A stretch of DNA of 64,000 nt from Clostridiaceae bacterium (lineage in GTDB: Bacteria > Bacillota > Clostridia > CAYPLH01 > DUMO01). A program made the position numbers and the translations under genes. This document shows, piece after piece, positions 25,508 through 35,335 of the stretch (position 1 is its first letter; the number at the start of each line of letters is the position of its first letter). The notes beneath the pieces were generated by a model, which searched no databases, was not told the origin of the DNA, and saw only the letters and a program-made list of their open reading frames with translations. The DNA is taken from assembly GCA_012839865.1 (NCBI GenBank), contig DUMO01000063.1:1-64000 (forward strand), given 5' to 3'.

Positions 25508-25993
25508 TCATATTTTCTTTACACCGTGTCCTATGGTTTTTATGAGCAGAGAACCGTCATTTGAATAAAACTCAATTGTCCGTCCATAGTTGCCGCCGGT
25601 ATCCTCCGAAATTATCGGTATATTCAACTCATTGAGCTTTTCCTTGGCAGATGCAACATTTCTCTCCCCAACATTTAGAATGGAGGAGAGTTTTGAAAAG
25701 GCAAACATTTGAGCTCCCCCTGCAAGTTTTGCAACAATATTCCTAAGCCTTGCACCGTTTCTTTCCATGTCCTCCAAAAGATTTATTATTGCCGTATCAG
25801 CAAATTTTGCAGGGTTTTCGATGCTTCTGGCCTGGCTGCTTGAGGGCAGCATTATATGCGCTAATCCTATCACCTTTCTTTGCGTGTCGAAAAGGGCAAT
25901 TCCAACACAGGAACCAAGCCCAAGTGTAGTCAAAATACCCGGGTACTCAACACATTTCAGATCCGCCATACCAACTCTTAAAATATTCTGCAT
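25508..25993 (-). CDS. cheD: Chemoreceptor glutamine deamidase CheD
   Basis: CheD deamidates glutamines of chemoreceptors and forms a complex with CheC. The 161-residue product has the catalytic Cys in LGLGSCVGIALFD and the His in GLAHIMLPSS, with the later GGAQMF and ISEDTGGNYGRTIEF blocks. ATG 25993 overlaps the cheC stop (TAATG), showing translational coupling; TTG 25999 is an alternative with close spacing to AGGAG. Confidence 0.93.
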   Translation of the reverse strand: MQNILRVGMADLKCVEYPGILTTLGLGSCVGIALFDTQRKVIGLAHIMLPSSSQARSIENPAKFADTAIINLLEDMERNGARLRNIVAKLAGGAQMFAFSKLSSILNVGERNVASAKEKLNELNIPIISEDTGGNYGRTIEFYSNDGSLLIKTIGHGVKKI

Positions 25994-26631
25994 TACCAAA
26001 TAACTCCTAAAGCTCTCATTAGTACACCATATGACTCAATATCTGGCACAAGGAAAAAATCACCGACCACCCTGGTACAACCTTCAGAAAACTCTGTCTC
26101 AATATAAAGCACAGTCTCCCCCAGTTTCCCAAACTCAATGGCAGGAACGCTTAAAATGGCTCCAGCCATATCAATGGAGATGTCGGGCACCGATGGATAC
26201 ACTTTTATGCCTGTCAGTTCCGATAAGGCCGACAGGTAGGAGCTCGCCAGAATGTTGCCGGTTTCCTTCAATGCAGATACTTCTATTTCAGAAAATTCAG
26301 CATTGTCAGCCATTGCCTTGTTATCCATGCCCATAAGCATATTTACAAGAGCACGGGCTGCACTCAAGTCCAGCAAAAATAATATGCATCCTGTCATATC
26401 ACCTTCAATGGCAAGCATTACCCCGACAACCGGATTCTCTGCACAACCAAGAATTTCCGTCACTTCACTGAACTTGAGAATCTTCACCTTAGGTACTTCC
26501 ATATCGATTTTTTTGTTCAACATTTTAGCCAAAGCTGTTATTGCGTTCCCGGAGCCGATGTTGCCGATCTCTTTTAAGATATCCAGGTGCATATCGTTAA
26601 AATTACTAAAACTATTAAAATTACCGGACAT
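25993..26631 (-). CDS. cheC: CheY-P phosphatase CheC
   Basis: CheC dephosphorylates CheY-P and, with CheD, links adaptation to phosphorylation level. The 212-residue protein shows both E-x2-N active-site repeats: LDILKEIGNIGSGNA near the N-terminus and VSALKETGNILASSY in the middle, so both phosphatase centres appear intact. AGGAGG precedes ATG 26631 and overlaps the end of cheW. It is one of two CheC-related proteins here, the other being FliY. Confidence 0.93.
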   Translation of the reverse strand: MSGNFNSFSNFNDMHLDILKEIGNIGSGNAITALAKMLNKKIDMEVPKVKILKFSEVTEILGCAENPVVGVMLAIEGDMTGCILFLLDLSAARALVNMLMGMDNKAMADNAEFSEIEVSALKETGNILASSYLSALSELTGIKVYPSVPDISIDMAGAILSVPAIEFGKLGETVLYIETEFSEGCTRVVGDFFLVPDIESYGVLMRALGVIW

Positions 26632-26634
26632 GGT

Positions 26635-27081
26635 TTACCCTCCTGTTTTCAGGTTAATTATCCTTTCAACATCCAGAAGAGCAATTATTCTTTCTCCTAG
26701 TTTTCCAACGCCGTAAATACATTCATCACTCTGGTTTTCATCAGTGGCTGTAATGTTTTCGATGTTTTCCTCATTAATGCTAAGCACTTCTTTAACCGAA
26801 TCAACTACAACCCCGAACCTTATGTCATCATGTACAACAATAATAATTCTTGTGTCTTCAGTATAATTGTACTCACCCAACCCAAGTCTGTTCATAAGGC
26901 TGACCACGGGTACTACATCACTTCGCAGGTTGATTACTCCCATTATATATCCGGGCGTCTTAGGCACTATTGTTATGGGCATCATTACAGTAATTTCCAT
27001 AACTTCCTGTATATCAATCCCATATTCATTACCTGCCAGGTTAAAGGTAATGAATTGTTTCTCTCTAAGTTTTTGATCCAA
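26635..27081 (-). CDS. cheW: Chemotaxis coupling protein CheW
   Basis: CheW bridges CheA and the receptors. The 148-residue product starting MDQKLREKQFITFNLAGNEYGIDI has the SH3-like CheW fold with GVINLRSDVVPVVSL and FGVVVDSVKEVL. The start is judged to be TTG 27081, with AGGGGTG correctly spaced; the frame is open up to 27162, but the extra N-terminal 27 residues do not belong to the family. cheA ends 73 nt upstream. Confidence 0.92.
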   Translation of the reverse strand: MDQKLREKQFITFNLAGNEYGIDIQEVMEITVMMPITIVPKTPGYIMGVINLRSDVVPVVSLMNRLGLGEYNYTEDTRIIIVVHDDIRFGVVVDSVKEVLSINEENIENITATDENQSDECIYGVGKLGERIIALLDVERIINLKTGG

Positions 27082-27154
27082 AAAAAGCACCCCTTTCAAC
27101 ACATTAATAAGTTTGTCAAATTGGACAGGTTGTCTTTTTGCTATAATGTCAACA

Positions 27155-29173
27155 TCAGGCAAGTGAATTTATGTCCAGAATAAGGGCTACATTTCCATCT
27201 CCAAGAATCGTTGCACCAGCAATGCATTTTATGCCGGAGCACAGCTTTCCCAGGGATTTTATTACAATTTCCTGCTGTCCCAGTACTTTATCCACAATAA
27301 AACCTGAGAGTTTCTCGCCTTTTTTCACTGTAACAACCGTCAATTCTTTCTTTTCCGAAGTATTCTCTTCCGGAACCTCAAGAACAGAATCAAGCCTTAT
27401 TACCGGAATAACCTGATCACGAAGGAGAATTACTTCTCTTTTTTGTATGTTTCTTATTTCAGAAGGCTTGATTTTTACTATCTGGCTGGTTGAGTTAAGC
27501 GGAATCGCATACTTCTCATTGACCACCTGAACCAGCAAGGCCTGGATAATTGCAAGAGTCAGGGGAAGCCGGATGGTAAATTTCGTACCCCTGCCTTTTT
27601 CAGTTTCCATCTCAATGGAACCGCTCATGGATTCTATTTTTGTCTTGACAACGTCAAGCCCTACGCCTCTGCCGGAAAGGTCGGATACTTCTTTTGCGGT
27701 GCTGAATCCCGGAGTGAAAATCAACTCCATGACTTCTTCCCGGGATAGACTGAACGCATACTCTTCCTTGATAAGTCCTTTTTCTATTGCAGTCTTCCTT
27801 ATAGCGTCCATGTCAAGTCCCTGTCCGTCATCTTCAATTTCTATTACAACACTGTTCCCAACCTGATATGCACGAAGGTAAATATTGCCTTCTTCAGGTT
27901 TATTCATCTTTTTTCTGACTTCTGCCGGTTCAAGCCCGTGGTATGCAGCATTCCTTAAAATATGTATCAAAGGTTCTCCGATCTCATCAATTACCGTACG
28001 GTCAAGTTCCGTTTTTTCACCTGACATCACAAGGTTTATTTTTTTATTTAATTCACGGGCAATGTCCCTTATCATTCTTGGGAAACTGCTGAATACTTTT
28101 TCCAGAGTAACCATCCTGACTTTCATAACTGCGTTATGCAAATTTGTGGCTACTCTTTCAAGATATTCTATTGACTCAACAAATTCACCTGATGTTTGCA
28201 GTGAAGGAATCCCTCCAAGCCTTGTCTTCAAAATAATCAATTCGCTTACAAGATTCATCAGAACATCAAGTCTTTCTATATCGACCCTGACGGTTTTTGA
28301 TGTAATAAGCCTGTTTTTTGCAGTATCATCGGCTGATGCCTTTGTATCGGCATCGTGAGCCAATGACTGGTAAGAATCCTGTTTCTGTTGTGGACTGTAC
28401 CTGGGTGTATACAGTTCAACTTCAACTTTTTCAATTTCAGAAATTGAGTACAGGGCATCAATAAATACTTCTTTTGGCTTTGAAGTAACAACGATGACGG
28501 AAAACTCAAAGTCAAATTTTTCATCCTCAAGGTCCTCCACAGGAGGCTCGGCTTTGATAATTTCGGAATGTTTCTCAAGGGCTTGAAATACTATGAAGGT
28601 ACGTGCAGATTTGAGCAGGCATCCTTTATCCAGGGTGACATTTATCTGAAAAACATTCATTCCCATTTCACGGGCTTTCATAATTACCCCGTATTCATAC
28701 TCATCAGCTTTCAGAAATTCAAAACCAGTTTCACCGTTTTTGATTCTTGCATTTCCGGGTGCATGTCCTTTTGCAGCGCTGCTACCGCCGCTTTCGGAAA
28801 TCAATTTTTCCAGTAATTCAATAATTTTAATATACTTATTATCGCTTTCATTTCCCGTGCTGATAATACTTTCCAGGTGTTCTTCAAGAGAATCAAGGCA
28901 CTTGAAGAGCAAATCCACTATGTAAGGTTCAACCATAATTTTATCTGTTCTGATCAAATCAAGAACATCTTCCATTTTGTGTGTCAGTCCTGACATGGAT
29001 TCAAAGCCCATTGTGCCGGACATGCCTTTTAATGTATGGGCAGACCTGAAAATCTCATTGATTGTCTCTTTATCTTCAGGGTTTTTTTCCAATTGCAACA
29101 ACATCTGAGTCAGGTTCTGCAAATGTTCCCTTGTTTCTTCAATAAAAACTTCAATATACTGTTCTTTTCCCAT
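27155..29173 (-). CDS. cheA: Chemotaxis histidine kinase CheA
   Basis: A 672-residue multi-domain kinase that phosphorylates CheY and CheB. The P1 domain carries the phospho-acceptor His46 in FRSAHTLKGMSGTMGF; P2 (about 155-250) is a CheY-binding domain; the dimer domain begins near SKTVRVDIERLDVLMNLVSEL; the ATPase has the N box HILRNAAYHGLE, G1 IEDDGQGLD and G2 GRGVGLDVV; the C-terminal P5 is CheW-like. ATG 29173 is chosen because AGGGGTG lies 5 nt away and it begins 2 nt after the cheB stop; a start at 29191 would overlap cheB. Confidence 0.95.
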   Translation of the reverse strand: MGKEQYIEVFIEETREHLQNLTQMLLQLEKNPEDKETINEIFRSAHTLKGMSGTMGFESMSGLTHKMEDVLDLIRTDKIMVEPYIVDLLFKCLDSLEEHLESIISTGNESDNKYIKIIELLEKLISESGGSSAAKGHAPGNARIKNGETGFEFLKADEYEYGVIMKAREMGMNVFQINVTLDKGCLLKSARTFIVFQALEKHSEIIKAEPPVEDLEDEKFDFEFSVIVVTSKPKEVFIDALYSISEIEKVEVELYTPRYSPQQKQDSYQSLAHDADTKASADDTAKNRLITSKTVRVDIERLDVLMNLVSELIILKTRLGGIPSLQTSGEFVESIEYLERVATNLHNAVMKVRMVTLEKVFSSFPRMIRDIARELNKKINLVMSGEKTELDRTVIDEIGEPLIHILRNAAYHGLEPAEVRKKMNKPEEGNIYLRAYQVGNSVVIEIEDDGQGLDMDAIRKTAIEKGLIKEEYAFSLSREEVMELIFTPGFSTAKEVSDLSGRGVGLDVVKTKIESMSGSIEMETEKGRGTKFTIRLPLTLAIIQALLVQVVNEKYAIPLNSTSQIVKIKPSEIRNIQKREVILLRDQVIPVIRLDSVLEVPEENTSEKKELTVVTVKKGEKLSGFIVDKVLGQQEIVIKSLGKLCSGIKCIAGATILGDGNVALILDINSLA

Positions 29174-29175
29174 CT

Positions 29176-29841
29176 CTACACCCCTACACATTTGATAATT
29201 TCTGCCGATATATCGCCCAGTGGCAGTACAATGTCCACTACGCCCGCCTCAACGGCAGATTTTGGCATACCATAAATCACTGAAGTACTTTCGTTTTGAG
29301 CAATAGTATAAACCTTGCCACTCTTTTTCAATTCCAAAAGTCCGTCAGTGCCGTCTCTTCCCATCCCTGTCAAAATAACTGCAATTTTTTCAATAGCTTT
29401 AATCTCAGCCAAAGAACAAAACATCTTGTTTACAGAAGGTCTGTGCCCTTCCACCGGCTCCTCTTTTGAAAGCCTTATGCGCAAGCTGCTGTCTTTTTTT
29501 TCAATAACATTTAAATGATAATTACCCGGGGCAATATAAACATATCCGGGTCTTAATATATCATTTTCCTCTGCTTCCTTGACTGTTACCATGCTAAGTT
29601 TGTTGAGCCTCTCAGCAAGTATTTTTGTAAACCCCTGAGGCATATGCTGCACTACTAAAACAGGGGCTTTTATGCTTTCAGGCAGCACCGGAATTATTTC
29701 CTGGAGTGCTTTAGGTCCGCCTGTAGAAGCACCAATAGCAACAATCCTGCTTATTTGGACTTTAGCAGTATTAATTTTGTTTTCAAACATATCTGTATTC
29801 CCGCCGTATTTTTCATCATATTTATTCCTAAAAGAGTCCAT
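29176..29841 (-). CDS. cheB: CheB methylesterase domain protein lacking a receiver domain
   Basis: A 221-residue protein containing only the CheB catalytic domain, which removes methyl groups from receptors and deamidates glutamines. The catalytic triad is visible: Ser39 in GASTGG, His66 in VVQHMPQGF and Asp163 in TGMGRDGTDG. The usual N-terminal receiver (about 120 residues with a phospho-Asp) and linker are missing: the frame has a stop 12 codons upstream of ATG 29841, and no receiver-like sequence was seen in the other frames of the 218-base gap before flhG. Activity may therefore be constitutive or controlled by other means. Confidence 0.9.
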   Translation of the reverse strand: MDSFRNKYDEKYGGNTDMFENKINTAKVQISRIVAIGASTGGPKALQEIIPVLPESIKAPVLVVQHMPQGFTKILAERLNKLSMVTVKEAEENDILRPGYVYIAPGNYHLNVIEKKDSSLRIRLSKEEPVEGHRPSVNKMFCSLAEIKAIEKIAVILTGMGRDGTDGLLELKKSGKVYTIAQNESTSVIYGMPKSAVEAGVVDIVLPLGDISAEIIKCVGV

Positions 29842-30059
29842 CGCTACTTCCTTACGGTTAAGATAATTATTTTCTGGTTACTATCCTGAAATATCTTAAA
29901 AAATCAAAATAATAATCTGCTACTGCTAAATCATAAGTCTTATGATATATTCTGCGAACATTGTCCAAAATCCTCCAAAGGACAGCAATAAATACATAAA
30001 ATTATTATGATTGATGTATTATTTTGTCAAAATACAGTTTTTCTTCGTCAGCTTATTAC
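29842..30059. other. Gap between flhG and cheB without a gene
   Basis: 218 AT-rich bases inside an otherwise tightly packed operon, where a PilZ gene or the CheB receiver might be expected. No coding frame, strong promoter or terminator was recognised. Confidence 0.4.
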
Positions 30060-30971
30060 CTAATTTCCGACAAAACCTGCAAGTCTGCTGAAAAATCCCT
30101 TAACACCGCTGTAATTGCCGGCTTGCGCATTTTTCCCAACATTCAGCAGTTTCTTTGAGATTTCCTGAATATTCCTCGTTGCCTGACTTTTGGGGAAACT
30201 CATGTAAAAAGGCTGCTGTATTCGTACTGCTTTTGATACATTTTCGTCATTTAGTATATACCCAAGGGGTTCAAGCTTTACATTTAAAAACTTCAATGCC
30301 ACAGCGGAAAGTTTATTTAAAATGTCTGCCGCTTCACGCTGTGATTCCGCCCGGTTAACAATTAATTTAATCACAGGCAGTCTGCTTTGGTGGGAAAGTA
30401 TTTTTATAACCGCATATGCGTCTGTTATGGAAGTCGGTTCCGGAGTCGCCACAAGCAAAATTTCATCAGAGGCAGCCAAAAAGCCCATAACATTATCCGA
30501 CAGTCCTGCTCCCGTATCTATTATGATTATGTCTGCAAGTCTGTCCAAAAGCTTGATATGGTCTATAAAACTTATAAGCTTGTCCTTTGGAAGCCGGACA
30601 AGCTCCCTGGCGCCTGAACCGCCTGAAATAAATTTTGTGTTTTTCGGTCCGTTTGATAATACCTGAAGGATGTTTTTCCTTTTATACATTACATCAACAA
30701 GTGTGTTCTCAGGGGTTAAACCAAATAATATGTCAACGTTGGACAAGCCGAAATCGGCATCAAGTATTATTACTCTTTGCCCCAAATCACTCAAAGCAAT
30801 TGCCAGATTGACTGCAACATTTGATTTTCCCACCCCGCCTTTACCACTGGTAACCGCTATTACTCTTGCCTTATGGGCAGGATTACTGTTAAATTGTTCT
30901 GTTTGGCTTATTTCTTTTTTCAACTTCAAATTCTCAATAATTTGTCTCAGTCTTTCAGCCTGATCTGTCAT
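30060..30971 (-). CDS. flhG: Flagellar number/placement ATPase FlhG (MinD-like)
   Basis: A 303-residue ParA/MinD-type ATPase that works with the GTPase FlhF to set number and site of flagella. The deviant Walker A is TSGKGGVGKSNVAVNLA, Walker B ILDADFGLSNVDILFG, and IIIDTGAGLSDNV follows. The N-terminal DQAERLRQIIENLKLK helix resembles the FlhF-activating motif of FlhG. The ATG overlaps the flhF stop (TAATG). Confidence 0.93.
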   Translation of the reverse strand: MTDQAERLRQIIENLKLKKEISQTEQFNSNPAHKARVIAVTSGKGGVGKSNVAVNLAIALSDLGQRVIILDADFGLSNVDILFGLTPENTLVDVMYKRKNILQVLSNGPKNTKFISGGSGARELVRLPKDKLISFIDHIKLLDRLADIIIIDTGAGLSDNVMGFLAASDEILLVATPEPTSITDAYAVIKILSHQSRLPVIKLIVNRAESQREAADILNKLSAVALKFLNVKLEPLGYILNDENVSKAVRIQQPFYMSFPKSQATRNIQEISKKLLNVGKNAQAGNYSGVKGFFSRLAGFVGN

Positions 30972-32140
30972 TATAGCATTCTCCCTAATAAACTTCTTAT
31001 AACCTTATCTGTATCTACTCTCTCTATATCATCCGGAACATTCTGGCCGGTAGTAAAGTAAGAAAGTTTCTTTCCTGTACGTTTTACAGTATTCAGTACA
31101 ATACCGTAAAGCGGCGACTCATCCATTTTTGTAAATATAAGCTTATAGCTTTTCAAAAAACTGTAATTTGATAATATCTCCCGGCATACCTTTTCATTTG
31201 TAGCAGCACTTAAAAGCAAATATACTTCGTCCGCCTCCGCAAAGTTCACCAAAGTCTTCAATTCTTCAAACTGGGCTTTGTTCCTGTGGCTTCTGCCGGC
31301 AGTATCAATAAGTATCAGGTCTTTATCACGGTTTGCATTAATGGCATTCTTAATATCTGATGGAGTATAAACCACAGTCAGTGGGATCCCAAGGATTTCA
31401 GCATATGTTTTAAGCTGCTCTATTGCTGCGATCCTGTATGTATCGGCAGTTATAAGGGCAACATTCTTACTGCGGTTAAGGGCAAATTCGGCGGCAATTT
31501 TTGCTACTGTTGTAGTTTTGCCAACTCCGGTAGGTCCGACAAAAATTACAACTCTCCCTTTGCCGGTGTTATCTGCATTAATTCCCTCCGGTTCTCCCAG
31601 GATGCTTTTAATTTCGTTATATATCATATTTACAGCTTCGTTAATCCCGGCATTGGCATTTATTTTGCTTTTTACTTTAATTATTATTTCATTGGCAATG
31701 TCTGAATCTACGTCGTTTTTTACAAGGTTGTTCAAAAACAGTTGAAAAATTTTAGATTCCTCAGGGTTCTCCATCGAACCTGTATTTAAGGTTGATGCTG
31801 ACTGTTCCGGGTTTTGCATTTTTTCCATCATTTTTTTCAAAATTGACTCGATACCTTCAACCTTTTTTTCAAGTTCTGCAATATTGTTGCTATTTTTTGG
31901 CGCAGCGGTACTTTCCTTTATCTCGGTCTTTTCTTTTTGTTCGGTTTTTTCATGACCTCTTTTGTCGTAATCTTCATCTATTGCAGCCAATACTTCAATC
32001 AGCGGTTTTTTAAAAAAGTTTAAAATACCTTTTCGCTTTATTTTTCTGGTATTAAGTATGACAGCATCGTTTCCCAAATCCATTTTAAGCTTTAGGAGTG
32101 CCTCCTGAACGTCTTTTCCCATATAACGCTTGATTTTCAT
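30971..32140 (-). CDS. flhF: Flagellar SRP-like GTPase FlhF
   Basis: A 389-residue GTPase of the SRP54/FtsY type, recruiting early flagellar parts to the assembly site. The N-terminal B domain (about 1-115) is basic with a polar linker, the N domain is at about 120-185, and the G domain has VGPTGVGKTTTVAKIAAE, DTYRIAAIEQLKTYAE, DTAGRSHRN and TKMDES. ATG 32140 has GGGGG close upstream; a GTG at 32152 is a weaker alternative. It is followed by flhG with a 1-nt overlap. Confidence 0.94.
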   Translation of the reverse strand: MKIKRYMGKDVQEALLKLKMDLGNDAVILNTRKIKRKGILNFFKKPLIEVLAAIDEDYDKRGHEKTEQKEKTEIKESTAAPKNSNNIAELEKKVEGIESILKKMMEKMQNPEQSASTLNTGSMENPEESKIFQLFLNNLVKNDVDSDIANEIIIKVKSKINANAGINEAVNMIYNEIKSILGEPEGINADNTGKGRVVIFVGPTGVGKTTTVAKIAAEFALNRSKNVALITADTYRIAAIEQLKTYAEILGIPLTVVYTPSDIKNAINANRDKDLILIDTAGRSHRNKAQFEELKTLVNFAEADEVYLLLSAATNEKVCREILSNYSFLKSYKLIFTKMDESPLYGIVLNTVKRTGKKLSYFTTGQNVPDDIERVDTDKVIRSLLGRML

Positions 32141-32185
32141 CTTAACCCCCACACAACAACTGAATATATTATTTTATTCGCGAGC

Positions 32186-34210
32186 TTATATGCTGACTGT
32201 ACCGACCGACTGTATTTGAACGTTTGGATCCAATTCGTTGTAAGATAATACAATCAGGTCCGGAACAGCATGCTCTGTCATTCTTTTGAAATACAACCTT
32301 ACAACCGGAGATGAAAGCACTACCGGTGGTAATCCCAGATTAGTAAGCTTTTCCAATTGTTTGGACAACATTTTAGTTATTTTATTAATAGTCCCCGGCT
32401 CAATGGAGAAATAAGTGCCATGCTCGGTTTTTTGCACCGATTCCATTATTTTTTGCTCCAGATTGGGATCAAGGGTAACAACCTTGGGGCTTGCCTGATT
32501 CAGGAACTGCTTGAATATGGCTCTGCCAAGGGCTTGTCTGACATATTCGGTCAACATGTCAGTGTCTCTTGTCACCGTAATATAATCTGCAAGGGTTTCC
32601 AATATGGTAGGCAAATCCCTGATGGATACGCCTTCTTTCAGAAGATTGACCAGAACTTTCTGTATCTCTCCTATGGTCATTTGCTTTGGTACCAGTTCCT
32701 CGACCACAGCAGAATAGTTCTGGCGGACGTTCTCTATCAGTGTCTGGACTTCCTGTCTGCCGGTGAGCTCATGGGCATGTTTCTTTATTATTGCAGTTAG
32801 ATGGGTTGAAATAATGGATGGCGGATCAACGACAGTATAACCGAGCATTTCCGCCTTATCCCTCTGGGATTCATCAATCCATATTGCAGGCAGGCCAAAG
32901 GCCGGTTCGGTGGTTTTGATTCCCTCCAGTTCCCCTTCGGCGGTACCCGGATTCATTGCAAGGAAATGGTCGAACATTAGCTCCCCCCTGGCCACTTCCA
33001 CACCTTTTATTTTGAAAACATACTCGCTGGGAGACAGTTGTATATTGTCCCTCAGCCTTATTATCGGCACTATCATGCCAAGTTCCAGCGCAAGCTGGCG
33101 TCTTATCATTACAACCCTGTCCAATAGGTCACCGCCCTGATTTACATCCGCCATTGGAAGCAACGAATAACCCAGCTCGATTTCTATAGGGTCAATTTGA
33201 AGCAGGGAAACTACATTTTCAGGTTTTCTGATTTCTTCAGCCTCAGCCTTTTCCACCCGGACTTCATCAGTCTTTTGGGCATTTTTCGTAATCTGAAGCA
33301 TTTTGTAACCTATAACCCCTAAAGCTATGGAAAGAATCAAAAAGGGCAAAAACGTGAGAAATGTTCCAAGGATAATGCTCAAACCTGATGTTACAAACAA
33401 AACCCTGGGACTGAAAAACAACTGCTTGATTAAATCCTGTGTGAGGTTGGAGTCGGAGGCGGCTCTGGTTACTATAAAGCTTGTTGAAGCCGAGAGCATC
33501 AGTGCCGGTATCTGGCTTACAAGCCCATCACCGATGGTCAATAATGCGTACTTTTGCAAAGCATAATTGATATCCTCATTTCTGAACACCATACCGATGA
33601 TTATTCCGCCGATGATATTCAGGAATGTTATTATGATGCCTGCAATTGCATCATTTTTAACGAATTTGCTGGCACCGTCCATAGCCCCGTAAAAATCCGA
33701 TTCCCGCTGTACATTGCGGCGTCTTTCCTTTGCTTCCATGTCATTAATAAGTCCGGCATTAAGATCCGCATCAATAGCCATTTGCTTTCCGGGCATGGCA
33801 TCCAGGGTGAATCTTGCAGCAACTTCCGCTATTCTTTCAGCCCCCTTTGTAATAACCATGAAGTTTACAATTGTTATTACAAAAAAGACAATAAATCCAA
33901 CCACCAGATTATTCCGTCCCACAAACTTTCCGAAACCTTCGATCACCTTGCCTGCATTACCGTCTGCAAGTATAAGTTTTGTGGATGTTACATTCAATGA
34001 CAGCCTGAATAAAGTCGTAATCACCAGTATCGAAGGAAATATGGAAAGCTGAAGCGGGTTTTCAAGATATATGGTGTTTATTAGAATTACGGCTGTAATA
34101 ATAATGTTCAAAGCAAGCAAAAAGTCAAGCAAAAAGCTGGGTATTGGCAATATTATAGTAAGAATGATAGCCAATATTACTACCGGTACTGCATACTCAT
34201 TATACTTCAC
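32186..34210 (-). CDS. flhA: Flagellar export gate protein FlhA
   Basis: A 674-residue core component of the type III export gate. The first 300 residues contain about eight transmembrane helices and the FHIPEP-type cytoplasmic loop (RFTLDAMPGKQMAIDADLNAGLI, EAKERRRNVQRESDFYGAMDGASKFVK); the rest is the large cytoplasmic domain that docks chaperone-substrate complexes and forms a nonameric ring. The start is GTG 34210, with AGGGAGG 8 nt away; the ribosome site and start lie in the last codons of flhB (11-nt overlap), indicating coupling. Confidence 0.95.
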   Translation of the reverse strand: MKYNEYAVPVVILAIILTIILPIPSFLLDFLLALNIIITAVILINTIYLENPLQLSIFPSILVITTLFRLSLNVTSTKLILADGNAGKVIEGFGKFVGRNNLVVGFIVFFVITIVNFMVITKGAERIAEVAARFTLDAMPGKQMAIDADLNAGLINDMEAKERRRNVQRESDFYGAMDGASKFVKNDAIAGIIITFLNIIGGIIIGMVFRNEDINYALQKYALLTIGDGLVSQIPALMLSASTSFIVTRAASDSNLTQDLIKQLFFSPRVLFVTSGLSIILGTFLTFLPFLILSIALGVIGYKMLQITKNAQKTDEVRVEKAEAEEIRKPENVVSLLQIDPIEIELGYSLLPMADVNQGGDLLDRVVMIRRQLALELGMIVPIIRLRDNIQLSPSEYVFKIKGVEVARGELMFDHFLAMNPGTAEGELEGIKTTEPAFGLPAIWIDESQRDKAEMLGYTVVDPPSIISTHLTAIIKKHAHELTGRQEVQTLIENVRQNYSAVVEELVPKQMTIGEIQKVLVNLLKEGVSIRDLPTILETLADYITVTRDTDMLTEYVRQALGRAIFKQFLNQASPKVVTLDPNLEQKIMESVQKTEHGTYFSIEPGTINKITKMLSKQLEKLTNLGLPPVVLSSPVVRLYFKRMTEHAVPDLIVLSYNELDPNVQIQSVGTVSI

Positions 34211-35306
34211 TCAAGCTTCCTCCCTTCTTCATGCTGTAAACATATGCAAGCACTTCTGCTACTGCCTGATAGAGTTCTCTGGGAATTGCCTCACCAACTT
34301 CAACCGCACTGTAAAGTGCTCTGGCCAGCGGCTTGTTTTCCACCAGCTGTATGTCGTTCTCTCTTGCAACTTCCTTGATTCTTTGGGCTATAAAACCTTG
34401 CCCCTTTGCAATCACTACCGGTGCTTCATCAACTTTTTCATCATATTTTATCGCAACCGCATAGTGGTCAGGGTTGGTAATTACAACATCTGCTTTGGGC
34501 ACATCATGAATCATTCTTCTCATTGAAATTTGTCTTTGCTTTTGCTTTATCCTTGACTTGATTTCAGGATTCCCTTCAAGTTGCTTATACTCCTCCTTGA
34601 CCTCCTGCTTTGACATTTTCAGGCTTTTTTCAAACTCCCACCATTGATACAGGTAATCAACCAAAGACAGCAAAAGAAGCGCAATACACATTCTCACCGC
34701 TATATTTACAACGGTGGAACCAATATAAACTGCAATGGCAGTAATGTCCATGTCCATCAACTGCAAAATATTATGCTGCTCTTCAATCAAGTATGTATAT
34801 CCCAGATTCGAAACTATCACTACTTTTATTGCGGACTTTGTCAGCTGTATTGTCGATTGCATGGAGAAAATTCTCTTAAAACCTTTCAGGGGATTGATTT
34901 TATCCAATTTTAGCTTCAAAGTCTCGGTTGTAAAAAGAAAACCGACCTGGGCATAACTTGAGACAAGCACCGCCACCAACGCTATTGCCAAAACAGGCGC
35001 GACTGTTTTTAACAATACAAGGCCTGCATCAATCATTAAGTTGTACAATCCACTATAACTATAGAGTTCGTCCATTGGTATGTACTCGGTATAAATTCTT
35101 TCCATAAACAGGGAAATCTCACCGAATATATATCCGCTGAAAGCTTTAAGACCTAAAAACACAGCAAGCAGTCCTATTGAAGCAGTAATTTCCCTGCTTT
35201 GAAGAACCTGACCTTTCTTTCTTGCATCCTGTCTTTTCTTAGGCGTGGCTTTTTCAGTCCTGCCTTCATCATCTGCGGCAAACAATTGAAGGTTAATTTC
35301 CAACAA
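34200..35306 (-). CDS. flhB: Flagellar export switch protein FlhB
   Basis: FlhB switches export specificity from rod/hook to filament proteins by self-cleavage. The product of about 368 residues begins LEINLQLFAADDEGRTEKATPKKR, has four transmembrane segments, and ends in a cytoplasmic domain with the cleavage motif reading NPDH instead of the usual NPTH (AsnPro at about 278-279). The start is uncertain: TTG 35306 or 35303 fits family length, while the frame is open to TTG 35330 in a purine-rich repeat. The ribosome site may be supplied by GGTGG in that repeat. Confidence 0.9.
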   Translation of the reverse strand: MLEINLQLFAADDEGRTEKATPKKRQDARKKGQVLQSREITASIGLLAVFLGLKAFSGYIFGEISLFMERIYTEYIPMDELYSYSGLYNLMIDAGLVLLKTVAPVLAIALVAVLVSSYAQVGFLFTTETLKLKLDKINPLKGFKRIFSMQSTIQLTKSAIKVVIVSNLGYTYLIEEQHNILQLMDMDITAIAVYIGSTVVNIAVRMCIALLLLSLVDYLYQWWEFEKSLKMSKQEVKEEYKQLEGNPEIKSRIKQKQRQISMRRMIHDVPKADVVITNPDHYAVAIKYDEKVDEAPVVIAKGQGFIAQRIKEVARENDIQLVENKPLARALYSAVEVGEAIPRELYQAVAEVLAYVYSMKKGGSLSEV

Positions 35307-35335
35307 CTTACCGGGTGTCCACCTGTCCAACCCTC

